NCBI RefSeq assembly: GCF_030247195.1
Contig: NC_080671.1
Coordinates: 428,916,539-428,980,538, forward strand
DNA length: 64,000 nucleotides
DNA from: Topomyia yanbarensis
Taxonomy: Eukaryota; Arthropoda; Insecta; Diptera; Culicidae
Direction of reading: 5' to 3'
Below, one piece after another: positions 53,983-64,000 of the stretch. The translations under genes were made by a program, and so were the position numbers. Under the pieces are notes generated by a model. It had not been told where the DNA came from, ran no database searches, and saw only the letters and a list, made by a program, of their open reading frames with translations. The stretch's first letter is position 1. The number at the start of each line of letters is the position of its first letter.

Positions 53983-54525
53983 AAACCTTATTTGCGCGTT
54001 TGGGTATAACTAAACTAGTTATGAAATTTGCGTTTCGACTTCGTCTCATCATAATCCGACACGAATTTAGTGGCAGGTTTAGGCTAACGCCGGATTGACG
54101 CTAGCTCCAAAAACGAAAACGCTGTTTGTATTTTCGAGCAAAGCAAACACCTAGTCCTAAGTGATGTCCAACAAGGAGTTTTTATTAAGCTGATGAGAAA
54201 TAATGAAGTCAAAACTTGTAGTTTAAAATATTTTTGTGCTTAGTGAAGTAAAATAGTTATTACCTAAATTTTTCACCACTAATGAAAAATAAAACATTTT
54301 GCATATTGCATTGGCTTGCTAAGTTAAACCAACTTAGCTTAATCAGAACTGCAAGCATTGAAGGACATCACGCCGCACTAGGAGTTTACTCAGAAACAAA
54401 AAAAGTGTATTCGTTTGTGGAGCTAGCGTCAATCCGGTGCTAGCTTAGTCCTGACACTAAATTATTATCGAATTCTGATGCGAAACGAAAATTCCATAAC
54501 TAATAAAATAATAAGGTTTGAAGTA
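53983..54525. mobile_element. foldback element with ~180-bp inverted arms
   Basis: The left arm contains aaaccttat, agttatgaaattt, cgtttcgacttcg, aatttagtg, ccggattgacgctagctcc and gtgatgtccaa in order. The right arm (about 54,345-54,525) carries the same phrases inverted. The arms are diverged by indels and the loop is ~150 bp. No clear target duplication or coding capacity. The superfamily is unknown. Confidence 0.75.
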
Positions 54526-55740
54526 GAATACCTCGAACATTTCAAATCAGGGGTACCGTTTCAAAATTTTCCGCCGAACATTCATCCGATTGTTTGAATC
54601 TGAATATCTACCGCTGTACTGAATGAAAAATTAGATGTTTGCGCTATCTGATCGCATGCACAACAATTTTGTAACCAATTTCGCAGAATGTACAATTAGC
54701 GCAAAAAAACGAAAGTAATGGATTTTCTGACTGGCAGTAATTATCTGCACCATAATTGGTTCGTACTATTCGATCGGGCAAGTTAGGGTCCCTTTGTCGT
54801 CATACGAACTGCGACACATGTATAAGGTTGTCAGTTTTTCTTTTTGACGCCGTACCAACTGCAGCCTGATTGCAGTTGCTCGTCAAACGCAGATCGCTCG
54901 TTGGTGAAACCAGGGCCATCAATATGGGCAGATGGGGCACCGGAGAGACTCAATTAAATGCGTGAAGTTATAAATAGAGGTGCAGCGTGTCCGTTTGAAT
55001 TATTCGTCGCTCGCCTGCCGAATGAGCAACATTATGACTATAACGTTCGGACGGTACAATAAACGGCTAAATATCGTTAACCGTGTTCGAATTGGCACCC
55101 GTTTCTTTGCTGCGTGCAAAGCTTATACCGTGCGCGTGATTTGAGACGAATGGGTATAGAAATGCGAGTTGTGTACACACATTATCAAAGGAGAAAATAA
55201 GAATGGTAGCGGTTCTCATGGTAAAGAGGGACAAGTCTGTCTGAGACATGCTTGTAGATTTGAGCGATTCGTAGTAATGCTGCCTAAGCTACCTAAGACT
55301 CCTACCAGTAGAAGACAAACGATTAGTGTGTAAGATTTTAATCCTGTTTCAAATGACCATGCCACTTCGATATTTGATTTATGTACCGTTTAGAAATTTA
55401 GTAACATTTTAGGAGGGGCGCAAATTGTGACATATAGAGAACACGATGGCACATGTTTTTACTGAAGAAAAAATTAAGAAACTAACTCGGTGATAAAGAA
55501 ATTTGTGACAATTTGTCACTAGGGGTAGACGAAAGATGGAATGCATGTCGAACATTGGTTGCGCTACGTAATTTTTTGAATTGTCCTCAATTTATTTTAT
55601 TTATTTTAGACGCTTATTTAGTTCTACTTCTGTTAATCATTTAATTTCACTTTTTCATTTTATTGATTTTATACATCTTATTATTTCATCCACTGTTTTA
55701 ATTTTATCGCTTTCAACCAATTGATTTTTTGAAATTTCAT
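54526..55740. other. unassigned DNA
   Basis: No gene recognised. Confidence 0.4.
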
Positions 55741-55924
55741 TCATTTAATTTTATTTATTTTTTTATTTCGGTTATAGAGGTTTTAACCTTAAGGTCATTC
55801 GCCTCTTCGGGTTGGAAAAATCTCTTATGAAAAATTTCTAACCCTATGTGCGAGGTCGGGACTCGAACCCAGGTGCGCTGCGTACAAGGCAATCGATTTA
55901 CCAACTACGCTACGCCCATCCCCA
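55741..55924 (-). repeat. tRNA-derived SINE (family B), full copy
   Basis: On the minus strand it begins GGGGATGGGCGTAGCGTAG. Box A is TAGCGTAGTTGG (55,901-55,912) and box B GGGTTCGAGTCCC (55,858-55,870). A body ends ...AAGGTTAAAACCTCTATAAC, followed by an A/T-rich tail (aaataaaaaaataaat). It resembles the mosquito Feilai-type SINE as I remember it; not checked. The head may still look like a tRNA to a scanner. Confidence 0.88.
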
Positions 55925-55975
55925 TTTTAATTAATTTATTAGATTCATAATTTTAAAACTTTTAACCCTTTATAA

Positions 55976-56609
55976 GGCCCAGAGATTGGGGTTATAAATT
56001 AATGTTATATTAGTAGAAATACGGTTCTCTCACTTAGTTTAGAATATATTTACATAAATTTCGTAATAAAAACTGTTTTGAAAATATACTGCTATCGCCC
56101 GTTAGAAAACTTCAGTCTTTGTAATGTTTGATGTTTTCCAACGAGATTGTTGGAAATATATAGACAAATCGAGCTGAATTGGAAATTCAGAAAGAAATAA
56201 AGGGTGGTAACCCCTGGATTCTGAGGATAAGTTGAAAAATGAGACCACATATTACAGACGTCCATTTATTCATTTTATTTGTTTCGTTGCAATTTATACC
56301 ACTCGTAAAACAAATTTTCGGATTTAAAATAGTTGTTTTTGCAAACTTGCATCACCGACTTATAGGGTTTAAAGTTTTTTTTCAAAATCGAGCTAATTTA
56401 ATTATCCAAAAGGAAATCGCCGTATTTTTTCAATAAACTCTTCACCAATCTGACACTTTTCACTGTATCTCAATAAAAAGTAATAAGAAGAGTCATGCCA
56501 GACTCCCAACAAGTAGATTTCATAAGATTGGAACACTTCTCTTTTCATATTCCTGCGTTTTGAACGAAACGAAAAGGTGGCAATATAGTCACCGCTGATT
56601 TATAAAGGG
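55976..56609. mobile_element. 634-bp TTAA-flanked element
   Basis: CCCTTTATAAGG at the left and the reverse complement CCCTTTATAAATC at the right are short inverted ends, with TTAA directly outside both (55,972-55,975 and 56,610-56,613). This is the piggyBac-type signature. There is no transposase-like frame. Confidence 0.75.
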
Positions 56610-56613
56610 TTAA

Positions 56614-56930
56614 GCACTTTGTGGATTTAAACCTTTTTATTATTTTTTTTTGATTTTGTTCATTGTAATAATTTTTGTTACTGTTTTTGATTTTGTATAT
56701 TTTATTTCATTTTCCTTATATTATTTTATATGTTTTGTGTTTTCAGTTAATTTTATTCACTCTTTCATTTACGAATCAAACCAGGGGTTCTTAAACTGAA
56801 TTAGTTCGTAAAAAAGTGTTTGTTGTTTAGGATTTAGTTCGTAAAAAAAGTTCGCTCCGTATTCTTATTTCTATTCGTTTCGTTAAGGTAGTCCACAGAA
56901 TGTAATGTTTATAGCATAACAATTTTTAGA
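56614..56930. other. unassigned T-rich DNA
   Basis: No feature seen. Confidence 0.4.
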
Positions 56931-57985
56931 ACAGGCTTGATGAGCATATGATCGAAATCGATGTTTGTCGCCATTTTAAAAACCGAGATGGTGACTTCTG
57001 GTAGAGCAACATTCTAGATAACCCTAGCGATATGAGTATTTTTGGAACTTGACAAGTAGATTATGAAATGGGCTCAATTTTAAAAACTAAGATGGCGACA
57101 TTCGGATGAACAATATTCTCGCTAATCCTAATAATATGGTTATATTTGAAACAGGCTTGACACGTAGATGATGGAAATGGATGTTTGGCACCAATTTGGG
57201 GTCCAAGATGGCGACTTCCGCTTGAGTAATATTGTCAATAATCCTATAAAATATGAATGTTTCTGGAACGGGCTGGACAAGTAGATGATGAAATCAATAT
57301 TTGGAACTTTTTTTTGAAATTCTAAATGGCGACTTCCGGTTGAGCAATATTCACGATAACCCTTACAATGTGGGTATTGTTAGAACGGGCTTGACAAGTA
57401 GATGATGAAAATGTATGTTTGGAGCTATTTCGAAATCCGAGATTGCGACTTCCGGTTGAGGGATACTCTTGGTAACCTCAACAATATGGGTATTTTTGGA
57501 ATGCATTTGACAATTAGATGATGGAAACGGATGTTTAGCGCCATTTTGAAACCTAACCACCTACTTTCGGTTGAGCGAAATTCTCTATAACACTAACCAT
57601 AGGGGAATTTATAAAAAGGGCTTGACGAGTAGATGATGAAAATCGATCAGCATCGTCATTTCCAAATTATAACAAATTTTCGCCATCTTGGATTTTGAAA
57701 TGGCTTCCGACATCGCTAGACATCATCTACTCGTTATTCCTATTCAGAAAATAAGCCGTTATAGAGAATTTATCTAAACCGGAAGTCACCATATAAGTTT
57801 TCAAAATGGCCTCCAACATCGATTTGCTTCATCTACTTGTCAATGCTATTCTGGAAATAACCAATTATTGGAGGTTATAGAAAATTTGCCTAAGCCGAAA
57901 GTCGCCATCTTGGATTTCAAATTGGTTTCAGACATCAATTTCCGTCATGTACTAATCAAGCCCATTCCGAAAAGACTCAACTTTC
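56931..57985. repeat. ~116-bp satellite with internal inversion
   Basis: Plus-oriented units carry gatggcgacttccggttgag, then acaagtagatgatgaaa and a gccattttgaaa-like phrase. The gatggcgac landmark recurs at about 57,090, 57,206, 57,323 and 57,440 (116-117 bp apart). From about 57,660 the units run in reverse (cgccatcttggattt at 57,682 and 57,904). The core phrase is also in the 22-kb repeats. Confidence 0.88.
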
Positions 57986-58975
57986 ATTAATAATGGTTAG
58001 CTAAGAATATGTTAAATTGTATACAACTTCATACGGCACTGTACGCACTCATTTTTTTTCGCGAGCTTGCTTTAAAAAAAAGAAATGTTGTATTTCGAAT
58101 TGAGTTCGTAGAAAAAGTTACGTAAATCGAATATTAGGTAAAAACAAAGAGTTCGTAAATGGAAGCTTCATCACAATTGTATTGATTATAATGATATTTT
58201 CTCTTGTTTTTTTTCATTTGGTTCAATTTTTTATACACTGGATTTGCTTTATTAAATTCTGGGTCACTTATTTTTATACATTTAATATATTTTATTTATT
58301 GGAATCCTTTTATTAATTTTATTTATTAAATGCATTTTCTTCTTTTATTTACTGATTATGTAATTCAATTTATTCAATTTCCGACTAACGTAGGAGAATA
58401 TCTAATTAATAAACCGAAGCTCTGAAAATATTCTTCTTTAGTCCATAGATACAGATAGCCTCATAACCATAGTATAAATTTCCCTTACGGGGATCTAACA
58501 GAGCAAAATTTAAAAAAAGATCAAAAATTTTATTTTTGCATATTTCGGACCTCTGAGATAAGAAAAATATGCTCAAGAAAGGATTTAGTCGAAATCAACT
58601 TGATTCGTCTACTAGAGCCCATCAAACTACCAACTATCAATTTTCATATGAGGCTTACAAAATCGGGTCTACACAGTATATTCAAAATAATTTTCTACAG
58701 CAACGTGCGCTGAATTTCGCTTTTTATTGCCTCGTTTTTGTTAAATAATGAGTTCTTGCTGATGTTAATGACATTTTCAGCGTCTTTTGTTTTAAACACC
58801 TAATTAATTTTCTTTGGTTTTCACGAAAGTACCAATGCCTTATTTAACTGCTGCCACCCAATACATTTGGTCGATTCAATTCAAACCAAGGCCGGGGTTT
58901 TTATTATCGTCTGGTGTCAGATTTTAGTTCGTTACCTATCGAGCTTCGGTGTGTGACAGCGCTAATGGAGATTGT
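57986..58975. other. unassigned AT-rich DNA
   Basis: No feature seen. Confidence 0.4.
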
Positions 58976-58980
58976 CAAAT

Positions 58981-59129
58981 TCCACGGATAGCATAAGGGT
59001 TTGTACATTGGGCCCGAGTCCCAAAGGTTGCAGGTTCGAATCCTACCTCTAGGGTGACTTTTTTCCTATAGTTGCTTTTGTTTAACTCACCACTTTGATC
59101 TGTTTTCCCCGTTGGATATCACCAAAGTT
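58981..59129 (+). repeat. tRNA-derived SINE, family A, copy 4
   Basis: Box A TAGCATAAGGG (58,989-58,999) and box B GGTTCGAATCC (59,033-59,043) are followed by the conserved body and the end ctgttttccccgttggatat. It is the copy with the best box B. Confidence 0.87.
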
Positions 59130-59143
59130 GTTTGCTTTATTAA

Positions 59144-59658
59144 CCCATTTTATCCTAGCGTATGAAATTTCATACGCAGAACTATCCATCGTTTAACGCG
59201 TATTTACTGCATAATTTGGGTGTCTAACTGCTTTATTATTGCGCTAATGGAATCATTGCACCTCATATTTCATTGTGAAACAAGACAACTGCCATTTTTA
59301 TAATTTTGTTTACATTTTTGAACCGTCTACAATTGGGGCAAATGGCGGCTGAAAAGTAAGCAATACATTTAATTCAATTTTATTGTTTGAATTCGTGCTA
59401 ATAATTCCATTTTGTGACAAAACGTTCCTAAAGGGGTAAAAGAAGTGTTGTCTATCAGAAAATCCGAAGAAATATGTCAAACAACTTAAAATTTATTGTT
59501 TTTATTTAAGCGCACGAAATTTTTTGCACGAGATATTTTCATTCTCAAAGCCATTTTAAGCGGTGATTTTATTTTTTCCATCTTTGATCCATTTTTTGGT
59601 GGAATTGAAGATATCACTGCATTTGGCTCACTTTTTGAAACCCCTAGGTTATAATGGG
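59144..59658. mobile_element. 515-bp TTAA-flanked element with subterminal palindrome
   Basis: CCCATTTTATCCTAGCG and (reverse complement) CCCATTATAACCTAGGG form inverted ends inside TTAA duplications (59,140-59,143 and 59,659-59,662). Next to the left end lies the palindrome GCGTATGAAATTTCATACGC. There is no coding capacity. It lies directly behind the SINE at 58.98 kb. Confidence 0.85.
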
Positions 59659-59662
59659 TTAA

Positions 59663-60849
59663 AAAGTGTGACATTTCTCGAAAAATCAATTTATCGAAAA
59701 AATTGTACGAACGCGCTTGTTATAATTTTAATGTGCCGAAAAAACTTTAGATTTTGGTTCTAGGTTAAAATTTGAGTGTGATAGAATCCAGCCTTTTGGA
59801 CCCTTTTCAAAAAAAACTAGGAGTGGGTAATGTTCGGGACATAACCGCGGTGTTGACGTAGGACTAAATTTGGGCATATCATATGACATTCATGGATAAT
59901 TTGAACCAATGCACTTTTTGAATGAATGTTTACGGAAATTTCATGTCGAATGAGATTGCCACATTCACTGATTTTCTAGGACTTGCAAAAACCTTCGGGT
60001 TTGTAGATTAATTTGATAAACATTTGCTTATATGAATCACTGGTACATGTACAAAAGAATTGACAGGCGCCAACTCAATCCAAGTTATTAAATGGATCTT
60101 TCTAATTCAATTCTTTCTCCATTATGTTTTCATCCTAAAAAGAACGGTTTGTAGATAACTATGTTTGGTGATACCAGACGAGAATCCTTGCTAACGATTC
60201 GAACCGTGCCCGAATTCGCATCTGCTGCGTACATACACGAACATTCCCCTTTCGCAGCTCATATCGAATGAGCATTGTATATCGGAATGCGATCTCTTTT
60301 ATAAACTTCTTAGTGCAGATGGAAGTCCATCCTTTTGTGCGACAAATGGAAATATTTTCATCATTCTTTTTGGTGTAGCTTTCGCTTAGTAGCAGGGTTG
60401 CCACATTTACTAATGTTCTTGAAAAATTATCAAAAACCACCAATCAAAGCAGGCTAATTAATGCTTTTACAAAATCTATCAAAATTTACGGTAAAATCTA
60501 CGGAATCTACTACACAATTGTTTTGATTATTTCCCAACGAATCGCGCAAAAATCTGTTTGTTCCGTACAACACAGCACAAATAATTGACGTTGGAAAACA
60601 AATCGGCAACTTCAGCTGCCAAACACTTAGAAACGATCGAAGCATTTTTCCGTCAATGTCACTTTTCTGACTCAAATTTTTGTAGGTATTTTCTTGCTTC
60701 CGTCCAATTGGTCAGTTTATTAGTTTTATCGTACATTTTTCGGATATTATTATAGAAAATAACTAACCCGATAAGAGGGAAGTTATTTTCCAAAGCACGA
60801 AATGGAAATTTCAATTGTAATTCTTCTGAGAACGATTTTGTGGTCCTAA
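59663..60849. other. unassigned DNA with one unrecognised minus-strand frame
   Basis: A 94-codon minus-strand frame at 60,159-60,443 (AFRYTMLIRYELRKGNVRVC) and a 73-codon one at 60,454-60,675 have fairly protein-like composition but match no family I know. Otherwise nothing. Confidence 0.3.
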
Positions 60850-61146
60850 TTAGAACCGTTTGTTGTGAATATTATTTCGCCGTTTCCCGCTCGGCATGAT
60901 GATTATTCGCTTGGTATGGATAGCGCACAGATTGGTATCTTCTAACAAACTAACCAGGCAGGCCTCGCTGGCTTCTTAGAGGGCCATTACGGCCGAGCTC
61001 CGGAAGAGTAGATCGGTTTTGAAATGCTGTGCAATCTCACGGACCAGGCACTGGAAGAGCAGCTTGTGAATTAGTAACTCTGTCCACTTCTGAGAGCGAT
61101 GAATTTCACGCAGGGCGACGACAGTTCTTGGTTGGCAACAATAAGG
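60850..61146 (-). pseudogene. histone H3 pseudogene
   Basis: The minus-strand reading gives [20 protein letters not shown], then [23 protein letters not shown], a TAA stop (60,976-60,978) where H3 has Gln, [20 protein letters not shown] and TKRIIIMP. This follows core histone H3 from the RPGTVALREI block to the TIMPKD block. Beyond MP the sequence is scrambled and a stop is at 60,850. The N-terminal tail is not recognisable. Many substitutions hit conserved residues, so it is an old dead copy. No other histone genes are nearby. Confidence 0.92.
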
Positions 61147-61249
61147 CAGTAGCTATGATTTGGTTGATAGTCCAAATGCAGCTTCTCGTTGAGCAGCACA
61201 CGTACGTGTGTTCTGCTCTGTGGTTTAGACACGTCTGGCTTTAAGAAAA

Positions 61250-62954
61250 ACACCCATATTTATAGGTTCTAGCATTAATGTTGATTCGCATTAAAAGTAG
61301 TTTTTGAACTTTTTAAACAAGTTTTACATAGCAAACAAGGTATCAATAGCAAGCGTTGAACGTTTTCCTTTCGATTTATGAAACAATATTAGTAATTCCT
61401 TTAGTAGGAGAAAAGTTATTAAGGTTCAAAGTGTACGTAACGCATCCGTTTTGAAAATTTTGAAATGACACCCAGTATAGTAAAGAAAGACGTAAGTCCT
61501 ACGTCAAAAAATGCTCCTGCGGGAAAATGGTGCACAGCCGCCATCCTCAGATAAAATTACTCGAAAAAAATATTCAGGATCGTAGTACTAGCCCTACAAT
61601 CGTCCTGTACACTACGAATCGACCAGGTATTTGACCGAAAACAGCTGGCCGAAAGTCAAATTTTCAAAACCGTTATCAAGAGCATTACATTATATCATAA
61701 TTTTCCCCAGTAATTTCTGCATTAGATGGCCACCACGTTGCATGTATTTACTAAAGTTTGGCAACGCTGTTAACTGTCAAAGGGTTTTTTTTTTAATACA
61801 GCTTGGCTTATTTTGAGTCGCGCGTGGTAATAAAATCTTCTAAACATTAGTGATTCGAATTATTCCGAATCAAATATCCTATGTTTTTAATAAACAAAGG
61901 TCAGGGTCATATTTTAGAGTAGATGGATCTATACACTCTAAAAAATATCAGTCTTACTAAACTTACAAAGAAAAAAGATCCGTTTTCTCTCTTTTCAAAA
62001 TTGAAAAAGTTCAAGTCCGATCCAGTGAAACTCTTGTGTACTGATTAAGTTTAATCCAAAAACTACTAGATCGGTTAAGAAAAACTTGCGCATAATTGTG
62101 CCATTTTGAATGTGAGCTATTTAAATAATTAGATATTTTTGACATTTTACCTCTTTTTACTACATTGTCCGTTGTAAAGTTCAAACGTTTGCAAGGATAT
62201 TTCATTTCGAAATAATGTGTAATTCTTGGCAAGATTTAGCTTTAATTAGCTGGAAAACCCAATGACAGTTTTATTGAACCAGAGCGCTCCAAAGTGTTCC
62301 GCTGTTTCTGTTTTTCTGTTACAAACTATTTCTGTAGCAAACAAATATTAAAATAATTTCGACCAGGTTTTCCAATCAAAAACTCCTATGTGCGACAGCA
62401 AAAAATGCCGAAATAGAAGATCAATTTCCGCAATGAAGTGTAGTACCAAGTCTTCGCTTTGTTTTCAATTGTTAGGTTTAGATATCGGGTGCTGTATTTG
62501 TTGCAATCTCGAATTTTTTAGTTCGATTTTGGCTTCCAATTTAAAAAATTTCGGGAATGCTACGCAAAATGGAATGTTTTTAGTAATATGGAAATGATTT
62601 TTAAATGATAAATAAATTTACTTTATTGTTAAAAATGTAAATAAATTTTACGTTAATAAAACATGTTCAAATATGAAGAAATTAATCCTCTCAGATAAAA
62701 CAATGCGTATTACCCCCGCACATTAATGTGCGATGAAGCTACGGCATAACGTCGCCAAAAAAATTTGAACGGATATAATCAACCCGCGTTTCCATACTGA
62801 TTCTTTTTCTAAGAAAACACTGTTGTAGAATCATCACCGACGCAGCTTCCTCTGCCTGCAGTGTTTTTGCGCTACACTTTTCGAGTGTCTTCTGCGAAGA
62901 CTCGGTATAGCTTGACTTGATTGAACAACGCAGTCCCTTCAAACAGCATCAGCA
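61250..62954. other. unassigned AT-rich DNA
   Basis: No gene recognised. A hairpin-like gacgtaagtcctacgtc lies at about 61,489-61,505. Confidence 0.4.
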
Positions 62955-63900
62955 TGGTTGCTTTTCCCGATTCTGATCGGCTCGCCATCGATACTGAAAT
63001 GGTTCGATCAGCAATCCAGTAGAAAAAAGCATCCTCCGAAGCCGGTCCGAGTCCGCGTGAGTACTATCTTGAAAAAATGCTCGGACATCTTCACGGCACC
63101 ACTCACTCGCGCAACTTTTCTCTATGTCGCTTCAACGGTAAACGTTTACAGTGAACTGGAAGTGTTCGTCACTATTCCCAGTTTCAAGAAAGGCGACAAG
63201 GGTAACGTTGGAAATTGCTTCGCTCAGGGTTGAATCAAAGCTAATTGAGTTAATTTCAATCCTAGCCGTTCAATGAAACCCAACCTAACGAACTTAATGT
63301 CATTTAGTGTGTATAACATGTGCAACAAACTTCAAGTGGATGCGTCATACAGAGATTTATGTTCCGCATTTGATAAAGTGGACGGCAATATCCTGATCCT
63401 TAAACTGAAAAAAAACTTGGCTGCACGACTAGGTTCTGTGGCTGGCTTCGTATCTCTTTCATCGTTAAGTTGCTGTTTCGGTTGGCATTGCCTCATCTCA
63501 TTGCTTTCCGAACAGCTCTGAAGTTCCGCCAGGTGGTACACTCGGACCACTGCTATTTTCGCTGCTCATTAACGTGATTGTTATTTTAAGTCCTAGTGGC
63601 AAACTCTTTTTATGACTGGCGATTTTAAAATATATTTCATAATTCGTAAACAGCCTGACTGCCTGCTACTACAAACCGTTCTGGATACTCTCAACAACTG
63701 GTGTGCGCGAAGTGTGGTGGTTTTGTGCATTCTCAAATGCAGTTCCATCAGCTTCTGTCGCACTAGACACACCATTTTTTCTGATTTTTGATGGATGGTA
63801 TAACGCTTCCATACGTTGCTATTGAATTTTTTTGTCGATCAGAATTCCAGTTCCGGAGTTACATGTTGAAGAGTGCGGTCATACAGCAAATTTCAAAATA
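62955..63900 (+). pseudogene. decayed CR1-like reverse transcriptase fragment
   Basis: In changing frames: FVTIPSFKKGDKGNVGNC (RT entry motif), QVDASYRDLCSAFDKVDGNILILKLKK (motif A with Asp kept), SSEVPPGGTLGPLLFSLLIN (PQG box changed to PPG), a damaged catalytic segment (GKLFL...), then LNNWCARSVVVLCILKCSSISF. The order and spacing match a CR1/Jockey-type RT. Neither end of an element is visible. It may extend past the window. Confidence 0.78.
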
Positions 63901-64000
63901 AACTGGCGCGATCATGGTGTCCAAATGATGTAATATACATTAAAATGGGTGCAACGATAAGTGGGTTTGCTGGCCTAGATCACCAATGACCAATCAAAGT

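Overview
The window looks like AT-rich, non-coding DNA from an insect, most likely a culicid mosquito. The evidence is the transposon mix: an errantivirus (insect gypsy group) with gag, pol and env; Loa/I-type, RTE-type and CR1/T1-type non-LTR retrotransposons; tRNA-derived SINEs; many small TA- and TTAA-flanked inverted-repeat elements; satellites; and a decayed histone H3 copy. I found no intact host protein-coding gene. Family and genus assignments rest on recalled family features, not on a search.

Layout. 1-2.8 kb: unassigned DNA with one decayed reverse transcriptase (RT) fragment. 2.8-16.4 kb: a nested cluster. A minus-strand Loa-type element (RNase H, RT, endonuclease) is split inside its endonuclease by a long (TA)n tract. 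That tract carries a complete errantivirus (6331-13966, LTRs differing at two positions) and a 1.6-kb terminal-inverted-repeat element (14293-15915). The endonuclease reading resumes at 16121. 16.5-18.3 kb: an RTE RT scrap, a 552-bp TA-flanked MITE and an I-type RNase H fragment. 18.3-31.8 kb: mostly featureless, with a ~120-bp satellite, SINE copies, an RT scrap and a 240-bp MITE. 31.9-35.5 kb: a broken RTE element carrying a 116-bp TTAA-flanked MITE, then a ~450-480-bp satellite. 36.3-42.6 kb: a 51-bp satellite interrupted by (TA)n - CR1 element - (TA)n. 44.8-45.2 kb: one possible host exon pair. 47.8-53.2 kb: a MITE and a second, plus-strand CR1 element with a (ATAAAC)n tail. 53.9-60 kb: a foldback element, SINEs, two TTAA elements and a 116-bp satellite with an internal inversion. 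60.85-61.15 kb: histone H3 pseudogene. 62.9-64 kb: decayed RT fragment.

How the parts relate. Only the errantivirus looks close to competent. Its gag and pol are linked by a visible -1 slippery site (A AAT TTT), leader and env-proximal splice signals are present, and all pol catalytic residues are there. Its env signal peptide, however, is cut by an in-frame TAA. The recurrent theme is nesting: long (TA)n tracts sit on both sides of three unrelated mobile elements, so these tracts act as landing sites or grow around insertions. Tract lengths should be treated cautiously because such repeats assemble poorly.
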